DNA of 64,000 nt from Pyronema omphalodes (taxonomy: Eukaryota > Ascomycota > Pezizomycetes > Pezizales > Pyronemataceae), in assembly GCA_024516155.1 (NCBI GenBank), contig JAJJXM010000051.1, positions 186,001 to 250,000 on the forward strand, written 5' to 3'. Positions 46,576 to 59,351 of this stretch are shown here, piece by piece. Each line of letters starts with the position of its first letter. Position 1 is the stretch's first letter. The notes below the pieces were generated by a model that was given only the letters and a program-made list of their open reading frames with translations, did no database searches and was not told the DNA's origin. The position numbers were made by a program, and so were the translations under genes.

Positions 46576-48380
46576 TGTGATGATGTTTGAATTGGACTTC
46601 GAAGGGTGTATTTGGTGTTGAGGGAGAGATGGATAAGGAAGAGAAAAGAAGAACAAGTTCCAAGGTCGAGATTCTCTTGCCAGGAGGGGTTCTGAGCGAG
46701 TAATATAATAAGCCTGCTGAGTTACTACTGCATCGAACTAGCAGGCCGCGGAGGGAAGAGGGGTAAAGGCATGTACATAAGTCAGCAGCCTAGCAGGCCA
46801 ACGTCTGAGATGCTGGTCCCCAGCATAGCCATTTTTTTTCCTTTTTTTCTCCGTTTTCCATGCATCGCACACTTTCTAGGCATGAGTATCACTGAATTTG
46901 TCTGGTTTTGACTGAATACAGAAATTGTAGTTCCTAATTTGATTTGTCCTGAATTTGCTGAGGAATCATGAGCAGATCTGAATATCAGGACGCATGTATC
47001 CAACCAAGCTGCCCCCGGCGAACACTTCAGGTTTCGAATGCCCAGTCCTGATACAAAACAGTTTTCGCATTTTCCAAAGCGCCTGTCCACCGGGCCATCC
47101 CACGCTTTTGCAACAACGGGTTTTTCGGTGGGGCCCCGACCGATCCCCTCTCGACAGGGCATTCTCTGACACAGCACGTCCTGTCTGAGCCAAGAAACGG
47201 TACATACGCAAGCCGACGGCCTGGCTGTGGAAGTTTCGGATCCGACAATCGACATCGGAGACCGAAGGTGGTGGAACACTTCTGCGAACATTGTGCTAAT
47301 CCTTTCCCGTCCAAGCCTGTTCGTGGGGGGACTATCAATCGCCGTTGTGCCCGTTGTTCGCGCCGCATAACATAAGCACGCAGCCCAACACTGCCAATCC
47401 AGACCGGCGTTTGTTGCCGCAAAAGCCACTAGAATGATGGTGAGGCCTTGGGGGGTGGGTCTCGCAACATCTGCAACCGTCTCTGCAAGAAGTTGGATGG
47501 GTCGATGGGCAGAGGAGATGGCGAGCGGGCTGCGAAATTTAGGAGGAGAGGATTAGGCGAAAGAGAAATGGGGCAAGGAATTAGGCGAGAGAAAACCGGG
47601 AGGGGAAGGGGAATGGAGGCGTGTTGAGCTTCTCTTTGGTTGAGCATCAGTTATGTATCCACAGATGAGCTTTGGGATGCACAGAAACACGGCAAAGGCA
47701 AGTGGTGCGGGTACTGATGCTGATTGCTGGTGCATGTCTGGTGTTTCGAGCACATCCGACATCGCGGTTCTTGCTGCGGTTGAGCTATCAGGTCTCCCCC
47801 ACGCATTCCAACTGACAGGGAAGGAGCTGTATGGAAGCAAAGGACATACCAGACATATCTCCGTCTGTCGAGTGATGACATTTTTTTATCTTGATCAGCC
47901 TTCGGCTCGGATTCCCTCATCCAAAACAGAACGTCCACTAGAAGCTCAGCTAGATGCTCATGTATGTATGAGCTAACTTCCGCCACGCCAATGCTCAGCA
48001 TGTCCCATCAAGGTGAATGTTTCTAGATAACAAAAAGCCAAAAGGTTGCCGTCGTCATAGATATGCGCCGGAAGCTTGGTTGCGATACGAGTATTGATAA
48101 AAGGCGCGTATTCCGCCGAGTCCAACCAGTGGTTTCAACCTCAAACACGCCTCCTGTGTTAGAGCTGTCATTGACGCGACAATTGCGGGGTACATATTTC
48201 AGACGTCACATAGCGAGATTCACATGGAATTTATGGGCGTGAAATTTGGTGCACCAGACGCTTGCATTTTGCTAATTATCCAGCAGCCGAAATGAACATG
48301 AACGCCATTTTCTAACCCAGAAATTGCCTGACAGCCTTCCCATAAAACACAAAGATTTTGATTTATATGTGATAAACCTT
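46576..48380. other. Gene-free interval upstream of GND1
   Basis: 1.8 kb, relatively GC-rich. Several frames of 100-215 codons occur on both strands but show no family resemblance or splice structure. It contains the GND1 promoter and RPP1 trailer. Confidence 0.4.
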
Positions 48381-48777
48381 TTAGTCGAAGAGACCGAATC
48401 CCATGTCCTCGTCGGACTCCTCCTCCTCCTTCTCTGCTCAATTGGTCAGTAAAGATCCCAGACGCTGTTGTTCCTGGGATGCTCGACGTACCCTCCTTCT
48501 TCTCCTCAGCGGCCTCAGCGGCTCCTCCAGCGGCGGCACCGGAAGAAGCGGCTCCAGCGGCGGCAGCGGGGGCAGCACCTCCGGATCCGACGTTCAAGAG
48601 CATCTCCTTGAGGTCCTTGCCCTCAAGAGCCTTGGCGAAAAGGGAGGCCCAGATAGGCTCGACATCGGCGACACCGGCGGCCTTGATCAAGGTGTTGAGC
48701 TTGTCGGCGGTGATCTCAATGCTCTCATCGGCGAGGATGAGAGCGGCGTAGGAAACGGCGAGCTCGGCGTTGGACAT
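48381..48777 (-). CDS. RPP1: 60S acidic ribosomal protein P1
   Basis: Exons 48777-48492 and 48433-48381 give 112 residues. P1 forms heterodimers with P2 on the ribosomal stalk and recruits translation GTPases. The N-terminus [17 protein letters not shown] and the [16 protein letters not shown] segment are those of P1 rather than P2. An Ala/Gly-rich hinge follows, then a charged stretch and the conserved stalk tail [12 protein letters not shown]. The intron falls in the Glu/Lys stretch just before this tail. The Met chosen directly begins the conserved N-terminus; an in-frame upstream codon is not used. Confidence 0.97.
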
Positions 48778-49267
48778 TTTGTGGGGATTAGCTGTAAATA
48801 GCACAGTCGTCAGTTCGTTGATTTTCGTAGCAGAATTTCCGGAATCGATTTAACGGTAGTCCGGAGGGAGTTCGTAGTTGCTCACCTGTCTGTGGTGCTG
48901 ACGGATGGCTGATCGTTGCGGGCGTCAAGGTTGCTTGGTGGTACCTTGAAACGTGAGTCTCCGCCACACAATTGTGAGTGTGACTAGCTTTCCCGCAATC
49001 ACACAAATGATCCACGCGTTAGGGTTTTCAGACCTAGATTAGATAAGATCGATGCTTCGCTTAATCTTTCTGCCCCGCGGGCGCTAGTTAAAATGAGGCT
49101 CAACATGTGGCGCCCGAAAGATCAAGATAAGAGATAAGATGAGATGCGGTCGCTAAGCTTTCGCCCTACGTGCATGCACAGCTCCAAAATGACGACCCAA
49201 GAATCGTCGGAATTCACGCCGAGTCCACCGCCACCAACCGAACACAATCAACATTCCCGAATCAACA
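48778..49267. promoter_or_regulatory. Divergent upstream region of RPP1 and the DUF2408 gene
   Basis: 490 bp. TTAGGGTTTT at 49019-49028 resembles the RPS11 motif and lies about 240 bp upstream of RPP1. CACACA repeats are nearby. No gene. Confidence 0.4.
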
Positions 49268-50930
49268 ATGACCGAACATACCGTCATCGCCCGTCGCCTC
49301 CGCACCTACTACGAAGGACTGATTACCCTAAAGGAGGATCGTACCACATACATAAAAGCACAAGACGTTCTTAGCAACTACGAAACACTCTGCGAACTCT
49401 TGAAAGCTCATGAGGATCAATTCGGAGAGTATGAAGCTTCCGATATGGATGGAAACGGGACAAAGTCTGAGGATCAGCTAGAATGTAAGCTGGCTTGTGG
49501 ATCCTGGAGTGCACTCTGGGAAACATAATTCAGTGATGTTAACCTTGGGACAGCAGAGCGCTTGCTTCATGATTGTTTCCTGTTGATATCACTATTGTAC
49601 TTGACAATTGGGAAGAATAACGAACCCCCGGCGACGTATGCACTTCCAAGCCCGCAGGCCTACACAGATATCCAGGCTTACCAGTATCTTTCCATGCAGC
49701 TTCTCTCGTTGTGCGGTCATTAAGGTTGCCGCTTGCCGCATTATGTTGTTTACGAGATGCAGCTGACACCCTTTTGAAGCGACTTCTAGTACATCTCAGA
49801 GAATCGGATAACTTCTCTCATAAAGACCTCGAGCCAATCCACAAAACCCTCAAGCAATGCAAAGAGACCGTTTCCCGTCATGGATCCACAACCGACCTTC
49901 GTATGATCCGTGTCCTCGACTCCAAAGTTAACCAATGCCTGGAGACCATTAAGCCATTACAGGCCAAGCTGGACGAAGTTGCGCTGTCACTAAGAGGCAT
50001 CCATACCAAACTTGTCAGTTTAAGGAGATCTATTAAAGGTGTCGAGGGACGAAAGAAGGTTTGCAGTACAAATTCCAAAAAGAAGCCTGTATCTAAATCG
50101 CAACCGTAGGGACGATTCTCCGAATCAGAAGTCAAAGCATTGCTTGAACAAATCAAGGCCATCGATGCCGCCAGAGTCGATGGCAAGTTTGTTGGCGACG
50201 ACGGAAACATTCCAGATCAAGGACAGGCACAACTTGCGCAACTTTTGGAGCGCTCCTATGCTACTGCAGAAGATACCTTGAAGAGGTATTTTTGTCCGGT
50301 GTCCAATTTTACTATTCTGACTAACTCTCATATCAGGCAAGGTGCAATCGCTCCGGGACTTACACACTTCTCCGACAAACTCTACAGAATCAAACACAAG
50401 CTCGAGAAACTCGAACTTACACAGGCATGGTCGCTTCGTGAGACCGATCTCTATGATTTCTTTGTGATCATAACCACCATCGACAACCGTCGGGTCAACC
50501 AAAAATTCCTTGCGGATGACGGCACCGCTCCCGATGAGGGTCAAAGCGTGAGTTGTTTTATCAGGATCCATTCCCTGTTAGGCTAATACCGTAATAGATC
50601 CTTCTTTACCTCGTTCGTCGCGCCTACGCCCACGTTTATATCCTCATTACCTCCAGCGAGGCAGTGAGCGAGGCTTTAACCCCTATCTTCAATCAGCTTC
50701 AAACCGTTCGTAGGTGCCTAAAGGAAGTTGCGAAGTTTGGTATTAGCGACGCTAGAGAGTTATACCCATACAGCATGAAGCTTTCATCAATTGATAACAT
50801 GCGTGTGGATGGAAAGTTTATGGTAGGAAATGACTGTCCGGAGGGGCAAGGAAGAGTTGCAAGCTTGCTTGCCGAGTGTTTTGAGATCTGCCAGGAATTG
50901 AGGGAGAACAGACAGGCAGAATCAGATTAG
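49268..50930 (+). CDS. DUF2408 family protein, fungal, function unknown
   Basis: Exons 49268-49484, 49763-50058, 50110-50285, 50337-50547 and 50598-50930 give 410 residues, all joins in frame. The protein is helical throughout. It contains variants of a repeated phrase, IDAARVDGKFVGDDGNIPDQGQ, IDNRRVNQKFLADDG..DEGQ and IDNMRVDGKFM..PEGQG, each followed by a leucine-rich helix, plus the block YPYSMKLSSIDNMRVDGKF. These fit the fungal DUF2408 family as I know it; no function is established. The first intron (278 nt) is the least certain. The start Met precedes the conserved TVIARRLRTYYEGL segment. Confidence 0.8.
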
Positions 50931-52157
50931 AAGTTAGGTTTAAGGTATAGCGGAAATATTTGTTCGAGAAATTATAGGATATCCAGTAGATGTAGAATAT
51001 ATAATAGTCGTATGATGGTGTAATTAATAGCAATTTGAATTTGGCAAAGACACTACGAGTGATATTTCATGCGGTGCGACGCGTAGCGCGTAAAGTATCA
51101 ATTTACTAGTGCATGCGCCTTCCCGGTCTAATGTAGGACTCAACTCACTATGACGATGGCAAAATAAATCCATCACTTGACTACTTACCGACTTCGAGTA
51201 TCGTTGGTCTAAGGTGTTATGTATGACATGTGTATGCTGCTTTGAGATTATTGTAATTTATTGCAGGAATATTGATCAACACTGACAATAGGGAACGTCC
51301 AAACAATGGCTCTGGCTGTAAGATGAAGTATCATGTGATTTGAACATGCCTTTGATGTAAGCTAGTCCTATCTATCTGTCATCATTGCCTTCAAAATCCA
51401 CAATCATTACCTTCGAGTGAATCCTATAAACAAAAACTTTCTCCTTGAGCTTGCAAGTTGGTTAACACCAATATATATATTCCGAATGTCATTGGCTCGA
51501 TTCACCCCAACATCAAGTCCAATCTCACATATTTCTCAAGGTCCTGGCTATCCGTATAACACATGATTTCCTACGACTCCCCGATGAGACGCAACATACG
51601 GCACCGGCAAATGACGCCAACGGAACTGCATGATGTTCTCTCTCGGTGAAGAAGTGACTCACGATGATATCAATATTGGTGCGGATTCGGGAGTCTTATT
51701 CGTGAGGATCCCGAGTATCGTGTTCCAAAATTCCAGGATAGTCATGTGGTTCCGACTGTGGGGCAGTTTGAGTTACGGAAGGCTCGCAATTGGGTACCGG
51801 TGATGGCTGGTGTGTTGTGTCCTTCGCGGGGCCGCACAGTTCCACTAGCGCTAGCCGGTGCTAGCAACTGTAACTACTGACCAGTTCAGTGATGAAATCT
51901 TGGCAGTCCAGGGTAGCCGCAATCTGAATCGGGTTCACCTTAAAGCAAAAAAAATACTCCCCTCTCTCGACTCGTCTCATACTTTCACGACCCCGTACAC
52001 CCACCCCAACCCCCCACAACCCAGTACCTGCGAACCCTCGCCTATTATTGGACTACTCAAGCTCTTATCTGCAGCTTTAACCTTCACCAGCTATTGAACT
52101 TCCTCAATTTTAACGGGGCTCAGCTCCCATCTCACGCGACAGTTCGCCAACTATAAC
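50931..52157. other. Gene-free interval and RRN3 upstream region
   Basis: 1.2 kb without recognisable coding sequence. A pyrimidine-rich stretch at about 51958-52030 precedes RRN3. Confidence 0.4.
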
Positions 52158-54365
52158 ATGATATCCGTTGCACAGTCACAGCTCGGCTCTCAACTATCTA
52201 GCAATATGACAATGAAGCACGGCGTTGAGAATGGTTCTTCGACACCATTGCACGCGAAGAAACGTGTTCGCTTTGCCAGTGGCGACTTTGGTGTGAAGAC
52301 GACAAAGAAAGAGAGTGATCCCGAGGACAGCGACACATCATTTATCACGAGTACTACTACGAATACACCATCAAAGAAGATAAAAGTTACTAAACCAATG
52401 AAAAACGTGAAGGACTTCGTCAAAAACGCTCTCGACGAACGCGCAAATGTGGGTTCTCGTCTTTCCCTGTCAACCACAATCGACTAATCGATGGGGTACA
52501 GGGGAAAATGGCGGGTTACGAGGAGCTACGTAGGAAATTCCAAGCTTCTCCAGAGGAGTTCGACGAACAATCACCAGCGCCTTCCAGTCAGGAGCTACAG
52601 ATGACAATTAAAGCCCTTACTGGCGTGGTCTCTCGTCTAGACACCAAGTGTGAAAGTCTGGTGGAGTGTATTATTGCAACCAACTGGGTTGGAAGAGACA
52701 ATATGTTTGTTTCGGCGTATGTGAAGTTATTGGCGAACCTTGTCAGTGCTCATGCACATTACATGGGGAACGTAACCAAGATGTTGGTCCAGAACCTTGG
52801 ATCTATCTCCAAAGTGAGGATGAACCTCCCTGGATATGAGCCGGTCAACAAGAACACTGTTTATGATCGCGTGCATTTCGCCTTGCAGTACATTCTGGAT
52901 CTGGTCCCAACTGCCTCCACGTCGACCTTGTACCCTCTGTTGGTTCAGTGTTACCCTCATCAGAAAGATAATAAGGCGGAGCACATTTTGTACGTTGATA
53001 ATTGTTTGAGAATCATCGATTATGTTCCTTCAATAAGGCACAAACTCCTTACAGTCATTATCAGCCACGTTATCAAGATTGATATTGAAATCCAAGGCGA
53101 CCTGGAAGACCTCGACGACTCCGTTGGAGAGCAGCTCGAGGCCGAAATCATGCAGGTAGACGTTGAGGACGATTTATCGGAAGACGACGACTCAGATGAC
53201 GATGACGAGGCGACTGAAACCACTGATAAGCCAGAATCCGAGGACCAGGATGCCGAGGAAGAAAGCGAAGACGACGAGGATGAATTAGATGCGGAGGATG
53301 ACTTTGGAGGGGAGTCCCCAGAGAAACGACTCAAGCGCCTCCGGGAAAGTGTCGACAAGCTGGACAACCTTCTCGATCTTCTCTTCGGATACTACGCGAA
53401 ACACATTCCTGAAACCGAAGCAGACAAGATTCCCAGCCGGGAAATCACCGAAAGCTATGAGAACCTCCAAAGCACCTTCTGGCAAACCATCTTCCCAACA
53501 TATCAGTCCCGCTACACACAGTTCCTCATGTTCTGGGCTGCACAGCGCTTCCCCCACTTTTCAGACCACTTCAGTGCCTTGATGGTACAGCGAATGATTG
53601 ATGGGCAAGCTCCTCAACACACCCGGATAACCTCCACTGCCTACATCGCATCCTTCATCGCCCGCGCAAAGACCGTCAAATCATCAGACGTCAAATCAGT
53701 TGTCAACTTGATGTGTCGATGGCTCGGAGACTACATGAATCTTCGGGAGCCAGAATGCAAATTTCCGGATGCGAACCGATATCGTTGGTTCTACCAGGTC
53801 GTTCAGGCTGTGATGTACATTTTCTGTTACCGCTGGAGAGACCTACATTTCCTTGATGAAGAAGACGAAGAAAGCATTGAGCTTCACTTGGCCAACAGCA
53901 GAAGTCTTCCCTGGATTCCGGATCTCCATGTTCTGAAGAGAGTTATTGGAAGTAGATTCAACCCTCTTAAGGTTTGAATCCCTTCTCTTCAATGTTGATC
54001 TGTAACCCGCTAATGAATATAAAAAGGTTTGCTCCCAAGCCGTTGTCGACACTTTCGCAGACACAGCCTTCCACCTCCAGTTCATGACTTGCTGGACCAT
54101 CATTGAAGAGAACAAGCGTAATGGACTGGGACCAGAAGAACACATGCTCGACTGTTATTTCCCCTTTGATCCCTACACCCTCAAGAAGAGCCGTAGATGG
54201 ATCGATCCTGTCTACATTGTCTGGCAACCTGCAAAGCCCGAGGACGACGACGATAGTGACGAAGACTCCTCTGACGACGAAGATGATGCAACAGAGTGGC
54301 CATATAAGGTTGATGGAGAAGCAGAAGTCGACGAAGATGATAGTAGCGAGACTCGTAGTATATAA
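52158..54365 (+). CDS. RRN3: Rrn3/TIF-IA, RNA polymerase I initiation factor
   Basis: Exons 52158-52448, 52502-53971 and 54027-54365 give 699 residues. Rrn3 bridges RNA polymerase I and the core factor at the rDNA promoter. The basic, Ser/Thr-rich N-terminus is followed by HEAT-like helices with the conserved CIIATNWVGRDNMFVSAYV and YPLLVQCYPHQK segments. An acidic loop (about 315-365) interrupts the fold, as in yeast Rrn3. The C-terminal half contains FWAAQRFPHFSDHF, YRWFYQVVQAVMYIFCYRW and RFNPLKVCSQAVV, then an acidic tail. An upstream Met at 52158 was chosen because the frame stays open to a good donor; the Met at 52206 is an alternative. Confidence 0.95.
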
Positions 54366-56272
54366 TCTTCCCAACGAAGCCAAAAGTCGAAAGTTGGAGA
54401 GGAGTCTAGGAGGGAGAAGTGAAACAGCTGATGGTTTATGACGCAATATGCGGTATGCGCTATGCAGTACGAGGGCACGATATTTTCATATTTCCTTATA
54501 TTCTTTTCTTGGACTCCGAATGTTTTTTTTTCTTTTTAGAGTTCTTGGGTGTTTAGTTGGGTTCTTTCTTTTCCTTTCTTTCTTTTTTTATTTTGGGATA
54601 ACAAAAAGTTGGAGTACTTGGGTTTATTTTTTATGGTGTTTCTTCTTTCTTTTTTCTGTTGCTATTTGGTGTCGTTTCTTTGCTTTGCGTACTTGGTTTC
54701 TGGTCTCTCTTTTCGTATGTGGTGTCTTGTCTCTGCTTTGCGTACTTTGCGTACTTGGTTTTTCTTTTTCTTTTTCCTTTTCCTTTTCTTTCTTTTAGTC
54801 TTTTGCTGTTCTTATCAACTGTATGTGGGAAACAGTTGATTGATGATTTTATGGCGGAGCTCCGTGGTTTTAGTTACAGGCGGGGTTTTTTTTTAGGTTT
54901 TAGTTGATTTACAGAAAGGAAGCGGCGATTCTTGTTCTAGAAAAGATGAAAGCTTTTTTTCAAAGGAAATATTAGTTGATGGTAGTAATGAAAACTTTTT
55001 TTAAAAAATGAGTTGTGGAAATTCAAGAAAGAAAAAAACAATAAAAAATTGGAAAAACATTAGAAAAACATTAGAAAAAATGAAATAGATGGAAATGGAA
55101 ATGGAAATGGAATCAAAAGAACGATTCGGATGCGGATTGGGATTTAGGTTTGGATTCAGAGAGACCTTTGTATGTAGATGAATTCAATGATAATTCGGGA
55201 ATAGGTTTTCGAGGAACTGGGGATTTAGTTGTGATATAATGGTGTGATTATCTTTTCCTTTGGTTTTGTGTTAGATGGAAAATGCAAGATAGAAAATGCA
55301 TCGGTAAACTGTACTGTAGTTATCATAGCCACCATAACCATCAATGATCATAACCATCACAGATGCTTTTTGGACTGAAAAAGAAAAGAAAGAAAAAACA
55401 AAGGAAATAAAAAGTTCTTCATTACTCCTTATTCATTATCCATCATAAGTCAAAAGTTGAAAGTCGATTCTTTATCATATTATTTTTCCTATTCTCTATG
55501 GAATGGCGAAAACAGAAACGTAAAGAAACCGAAACACTAGTTGAGGCTGTGGACGTGTACTTGTCATGTTTCCATACACAGAGATTCTTTTGCTACTAAT
55601 TGAGTAATCAATTTATGGATTTGGTTCGTGAAGCTAGTGTAACTTGTGGTACTTATTTTGGTCTTATTCACGCCTTTGTTGAAATATCATCGTAACTTGG
55701 AAATAAAGGTTACAGGTCTATGTCATTTGAGCTTACGTAGCGAGATGCTTATATCGAGAGTCGGCCAGATGAGGTTTCAACGGCAAAATACTCAATGTTT
55801 GTCCTACATTGGCCTTTTACGCCTCAGTGGGCGTATGATGAAATAAATACTCAACGACACCGTACACGTAATTTTATAATTCGCCTTGTTCCGAGGGAGC
55901 GGTGACATCATAGCTACGAGCATCATTCGACAGTTTCACATAGGTTTTCAAGCTTTAAAGATGCTCTGTAGTGAGTATTCCATTTGGAATCACATACAAG
56001 AGCTTTTTGGGATATTTACAAATGATCAACGCCTGTTTTTTCCGGTCTTGAATTGTGTTGAAAACATTGTGAAGAAAAATCCCAATTTTTAAAAGACCAA
56101 ACTCCGCTACAACTAATCACATTGCAGAGAAACAAAAGACGACCCGCAAGAAAAGCGTTTATTTCGGGAAGTGGAGATTTGACGACATTTAAATCTGTCT
56201 TCCTCCCTTCTTGTAGAAAAAACTCGCCCTTTTCCCAACAAACCAAACAACACAACGTCGACTGCTTTTGCT
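54366..56272. other. Gene-free interval, low-complexity
   Basis: 1.9 kb between the ends of RRN3 and RPS26. T/C-rich tracts (54480-54800) create Phe/Leu-rich frames that are not genes. A-rich tracts lie at 55000-55100 with (GGAAAT)-type repeats near 55090. No RNA gene seen. Confidence 0.45.
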
Positions 56273-56967
56273 TTACGCCTTGGCGACCTGGTTGGGGTTG
56301 ATCTTCTTTCCGTCCTTGTTGTACCTGACTCTGGGGGGAGGGGCACGGTTGCGACGTCCCTCGCGGGAACGGACACTGTTGTAATGTAAGCTTCGATGAA
56401 TGGCGAAACCGGGGGACTCCGTTTATAGGCAGTAGAGCTGTGGTGCATACCGAACGATCTTTCCGTGGATGGCGCAAGAAACGCAGTACTGGAGCTTCAA
56501 GTACATCTTGGGGACGGTGTACTCCTCGAAGACGGAAGCGTCACCAATGTCACCTATTTTTGGTTTGTTAGAAAGCTTATTCGATAGCTCTTTTTGATGT
56601 CGGTTAAAACGTACGGATGGCCGCGGACTCAACCATGTTGCGGATGGTGAATCTCTTGATAGCCTTGTCCTTGGGGGTGCAGCGGGAGCAGTTGCTGCAA
56701 CGGATGGGCTTGACGTGACCACGACCGGTCTTGTTACGTCCGCTGTAGTTCGACAAATCCTCCATCAGCTTCCATATTCTTTCAAATCTCCAAATTCCGC
56801 GCCCAGCCATTTCGTTTTCCATCCAGAACCTCGCCATAGCTCCGTATTTGTAATTCCACCTCTTTCAAAAATTCCTCCTCTTATTCCCATTCGTCGCATC
56901 CTTCGAAATTGGCCGTATATTCGGGGTAGGAAGTTTGAACGTACTTGGAGGCTCTCTTCTTAACCAT
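56273..56967 (-). CDS. RPS26: Ribosomal protein S26 (eS26), 40S subunit
   Basis: Exons 56967-56945, 56742-56615, 56553-56451 and 56375-56273 give 118 residues. eS26 lies at the mRNA exit channel near the 3' end of 18S rRNA. The zinc ligands CSNC (C23, C26) and CVSC are present. [37 protein letters not shown] and [17 protein letters not shown] match the family closely, with the [15 protein letters not shown] C-terminus. The first exon is only 23 nt, a common layout for fungal ribosomal protein genes. All three splice joins restore conserved residues. Confidence 0.96.
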
Positions 56968-58013
56968 GTTGGGCGATTCTGCAGAAAAATATGTCAGAAA
57001 CTACTGCGAATTTCGATTTTGTAGAAAAACGGAACAGAACGGCGGTAGGGCACTCACGTCGTTAGGGAGTCGCGGGTGTTGTTGGGCGGTAAATTTGTCG
57101 GGCGTTCGGTCGGGGCACGTTGGTTAGGCTGGATTCGCTATTTCCTCGTTCAGGCGTGTCCCGCACACAGAGCGCAGCGATTGTGACTTGTGTGGGGCGC
57201 TAGGGGCTAAAACCCTTATCTCCCCACTGTTAGATCGTTACACAAGTCACCACACAACCACTGGGTTTAGGCTGAGCTAATAAGCGCGGCTGCCACAAAC
57301 CGCGTTTCTGCGAATTTGTGGGCGCTCGTCATGGAAAAAGTTCGTGATTTTGAATAGAGCGCTTCAGTACGTCGAAAATGAATGACGAAAAAGACATTTG
57401 CACGGAGTTTAACGTCAACATTATCTTATCGTTGGTTGCCCGTGTTCAGTTCCTGACTGCAAATGATTGAATAAAGAAGCCAGTTACCACTGGAATCGTA
57501 GGAGGTTTTTGTGGGCAGGTTCACGACATTTTCTGGGAGAAAGTTCAGTTGTGGCTGTCGAGACAAATCTAAGGACCATCTCGACTTGTTCGCTGTTCCT
57601 GCAGCGATCTTAAGCGAGGATCGGCGCCCTTGTTACAGATGCTGGTCTCCCCCTGGCTCTAGAACGGCCAAAGAACGTTTTTTGTGCTGGCACAGCTTCT
57701 CGATGCGGCCACTGAGCGACACTTTTTCCCAAAAGGGAGTTTCAAAAATTACACAAAGATTCCTCGATGGATGCGGAAGCCAAATGAATATTGAGGCCAC
57801 CCACTTCCAGTTTTTAATGACGAAACCTACACATCTGTATGAATTTGGTGACGGTTGCAACTGAGTCGGATCAAGACTCTCATCTTACTCAAATCGACAA
57901 CCGCATCACCAATAACGTCCCACCTTGTCAACAAAGGTTTATTCAAAAGAAAAGTCTAATTTTACATCTACAACAGTCCGTAACCAAGATCGAACTCTAT
58001 CTATATAACGCCC
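56968..58013. other. RPS26 upstream region and gene-free interval
   Basis: No gene recognised. The RPS26 promoter carries a long inverted repeat at 57183-57250. Confidence 0.4.
57183..57250. promoter_or_regulatory. Perfect inverted repeat in the RPS26 promoter
   Basis: GTGACTTGTGT at 57183-57193 and ACACAAGTCAC at 57240-57250 are exact 11-bp inverted copies separated by 46 bp, about 215-285 bp upstream of the RPS26 start. Between them lies AAAACCCTTA, a near match to the telobox seen at RPS11 and RPP1. A binding-site pair is possible; no factor is assigned. Confidence 0.4.
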
Positions 58014-59351
58014 TTATAATTCCTTCTTAACATCACCGTTTTGCAGCTTCTTCGCCTTTTTCGCATTCTCACTTCTCCTCTTCACCTCGGCCTCAGCACC
58101 AATACCACTGAACACCAGCCCAACACCAAGAACCTGCATGATGGAAAGACTGTGACCGAACGCAATGACAGAAAAGACCATCGACAACATCTTCCTGGTA
58201 ACATTGACGGTCACCAGGACAAGGGATCCGAACTTAGCAAGCGTGTGAACTAGATCCCGTTGTTAGCCTCAACTTTATCCCCGATCTTCGCTTCGCTCCC
58301 GCTCTACCGCTGGAAAGGTGAAGGATGAAAAGGTAAACTTACAGATGAAAACCTGTCCCAAAGCACCACACAACGCAAACCCAAGAATATCCAAACCAAC
58401 CTTAGGATATGCCTCCACGAACGCCATTGCATCACTAAGCTCGGTGGACCAGGGGTTAAGGAGGAGGTAAGCCCCAGTCAACACAGAGGACAAAGAGTTC
58501 AACGCCGCCATCATCTGAGGTCCTGAGACCGTTCCCTTCGGTGCCTTCTCAAAGATGTTATCCTGGATAGTATTGGTAAGTCCATCAAAGAGCAAGTTCG
58601 TCAATAGCAATCCCATTCCATAGATAACATTCTTCTCCTCGTTTGAAGGACCCTTCTTCGCCTTCTTAACGGTGGCTGGGTAGAGAGTGAAAATAGTAAC
58701 TCCAGCAGAGACGGCTAGAACCACCATATATTTGTAGAGCGGGTACTTTCTGCGGAATAAAGTGACGTGCAAGAACATCACAGGGAGCAGCTTGCAGGAT
58801 TTGGCGAGGATGTAGGTAATGTAGTCGATGTGTTTCAAGCTTGCATATCCGAATGGAGAGGCAAGAGTTGAAGTCAAGGCAACGAGTAGAAGGCGGAGGT
58901 TAATCTCCATGCCGGGGAAAACCCTCTGCGGAGCTGCTGCATTGCCGCGAGATGAGACACGGAAGTAGATGTAGCCTGAGATTGAGGCAAAGATGGATTG
59001 GACTGAGTTGAGAACCAGCGAGTGGCGGAAAATCTTTTTGTCAGGACCATAGGTAGTTGTTGTGATGCGTTCTTGAAGAAGAGCCCAGGCTAGACTGGCG
59101 GGGTGTTAGCTGGTGCTTTACAGGCTGCAGTAGGGATGAGATAGGGTTCTGGAAGCATACAAGGAGACGTAGATGCCGCCAATGCAGATGATGAGCTGGA
59201 AGATAGAGCTTCCATGGTCTGGAGCTTGCTCTGCTTTGTGAGTGAGCGTCTCAGCAACTTCAGTTATAGGATCGTAGTCGTCATTTTGCGGAGTGACATC
59301 GGCACCAGTAGCTACTACGCGCTGGGGATTAAGTTGTTTCCGCCGGGCCAT
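58014..59351 (-). CDS. HUT1: Hut1-type ER UDP-galactose/UDP-sugar transporter
   Basis: Exons 59351-59161, 59094-58343 and 58249-58014 give 392 residues. The protein belongs to the SLC35B1 group of nucleotide-sugar transporters of the endoplasmic reticulum. Visible are a polar N-terminus, about ten hydrophobic helices, WALLQERITTTTYGP after the first helix, YASLKHIDYITYILAKSCKLLPVM and FTLAKFGSLVLVTVNVTRK-like blocks (here FHTLAKFGSLVLVTVNVTRK), and a C-terminal KKEL, which fits the KKxx ER-retrieval motif. The first intron (GTATGC donor) is placed by the conserved GIYVSFLAWALLQE join. Substrate specificity is inferred from the family. Confidence 0.92.

Noticed and set aside
46782..47429. Minus-strand open frame of 215 codons upstream of GND1
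   Set aside because: No recognisable domain, poor protein-like composition and overlapping open frames on both strands; explained by GC-richer sequence.
54448..54839. Overlapping Phe/Leu-rich frames that look like membrane proteins
   Set aside because: They arise from T/C-rich low-complexity DNA and are open in several frames at once.
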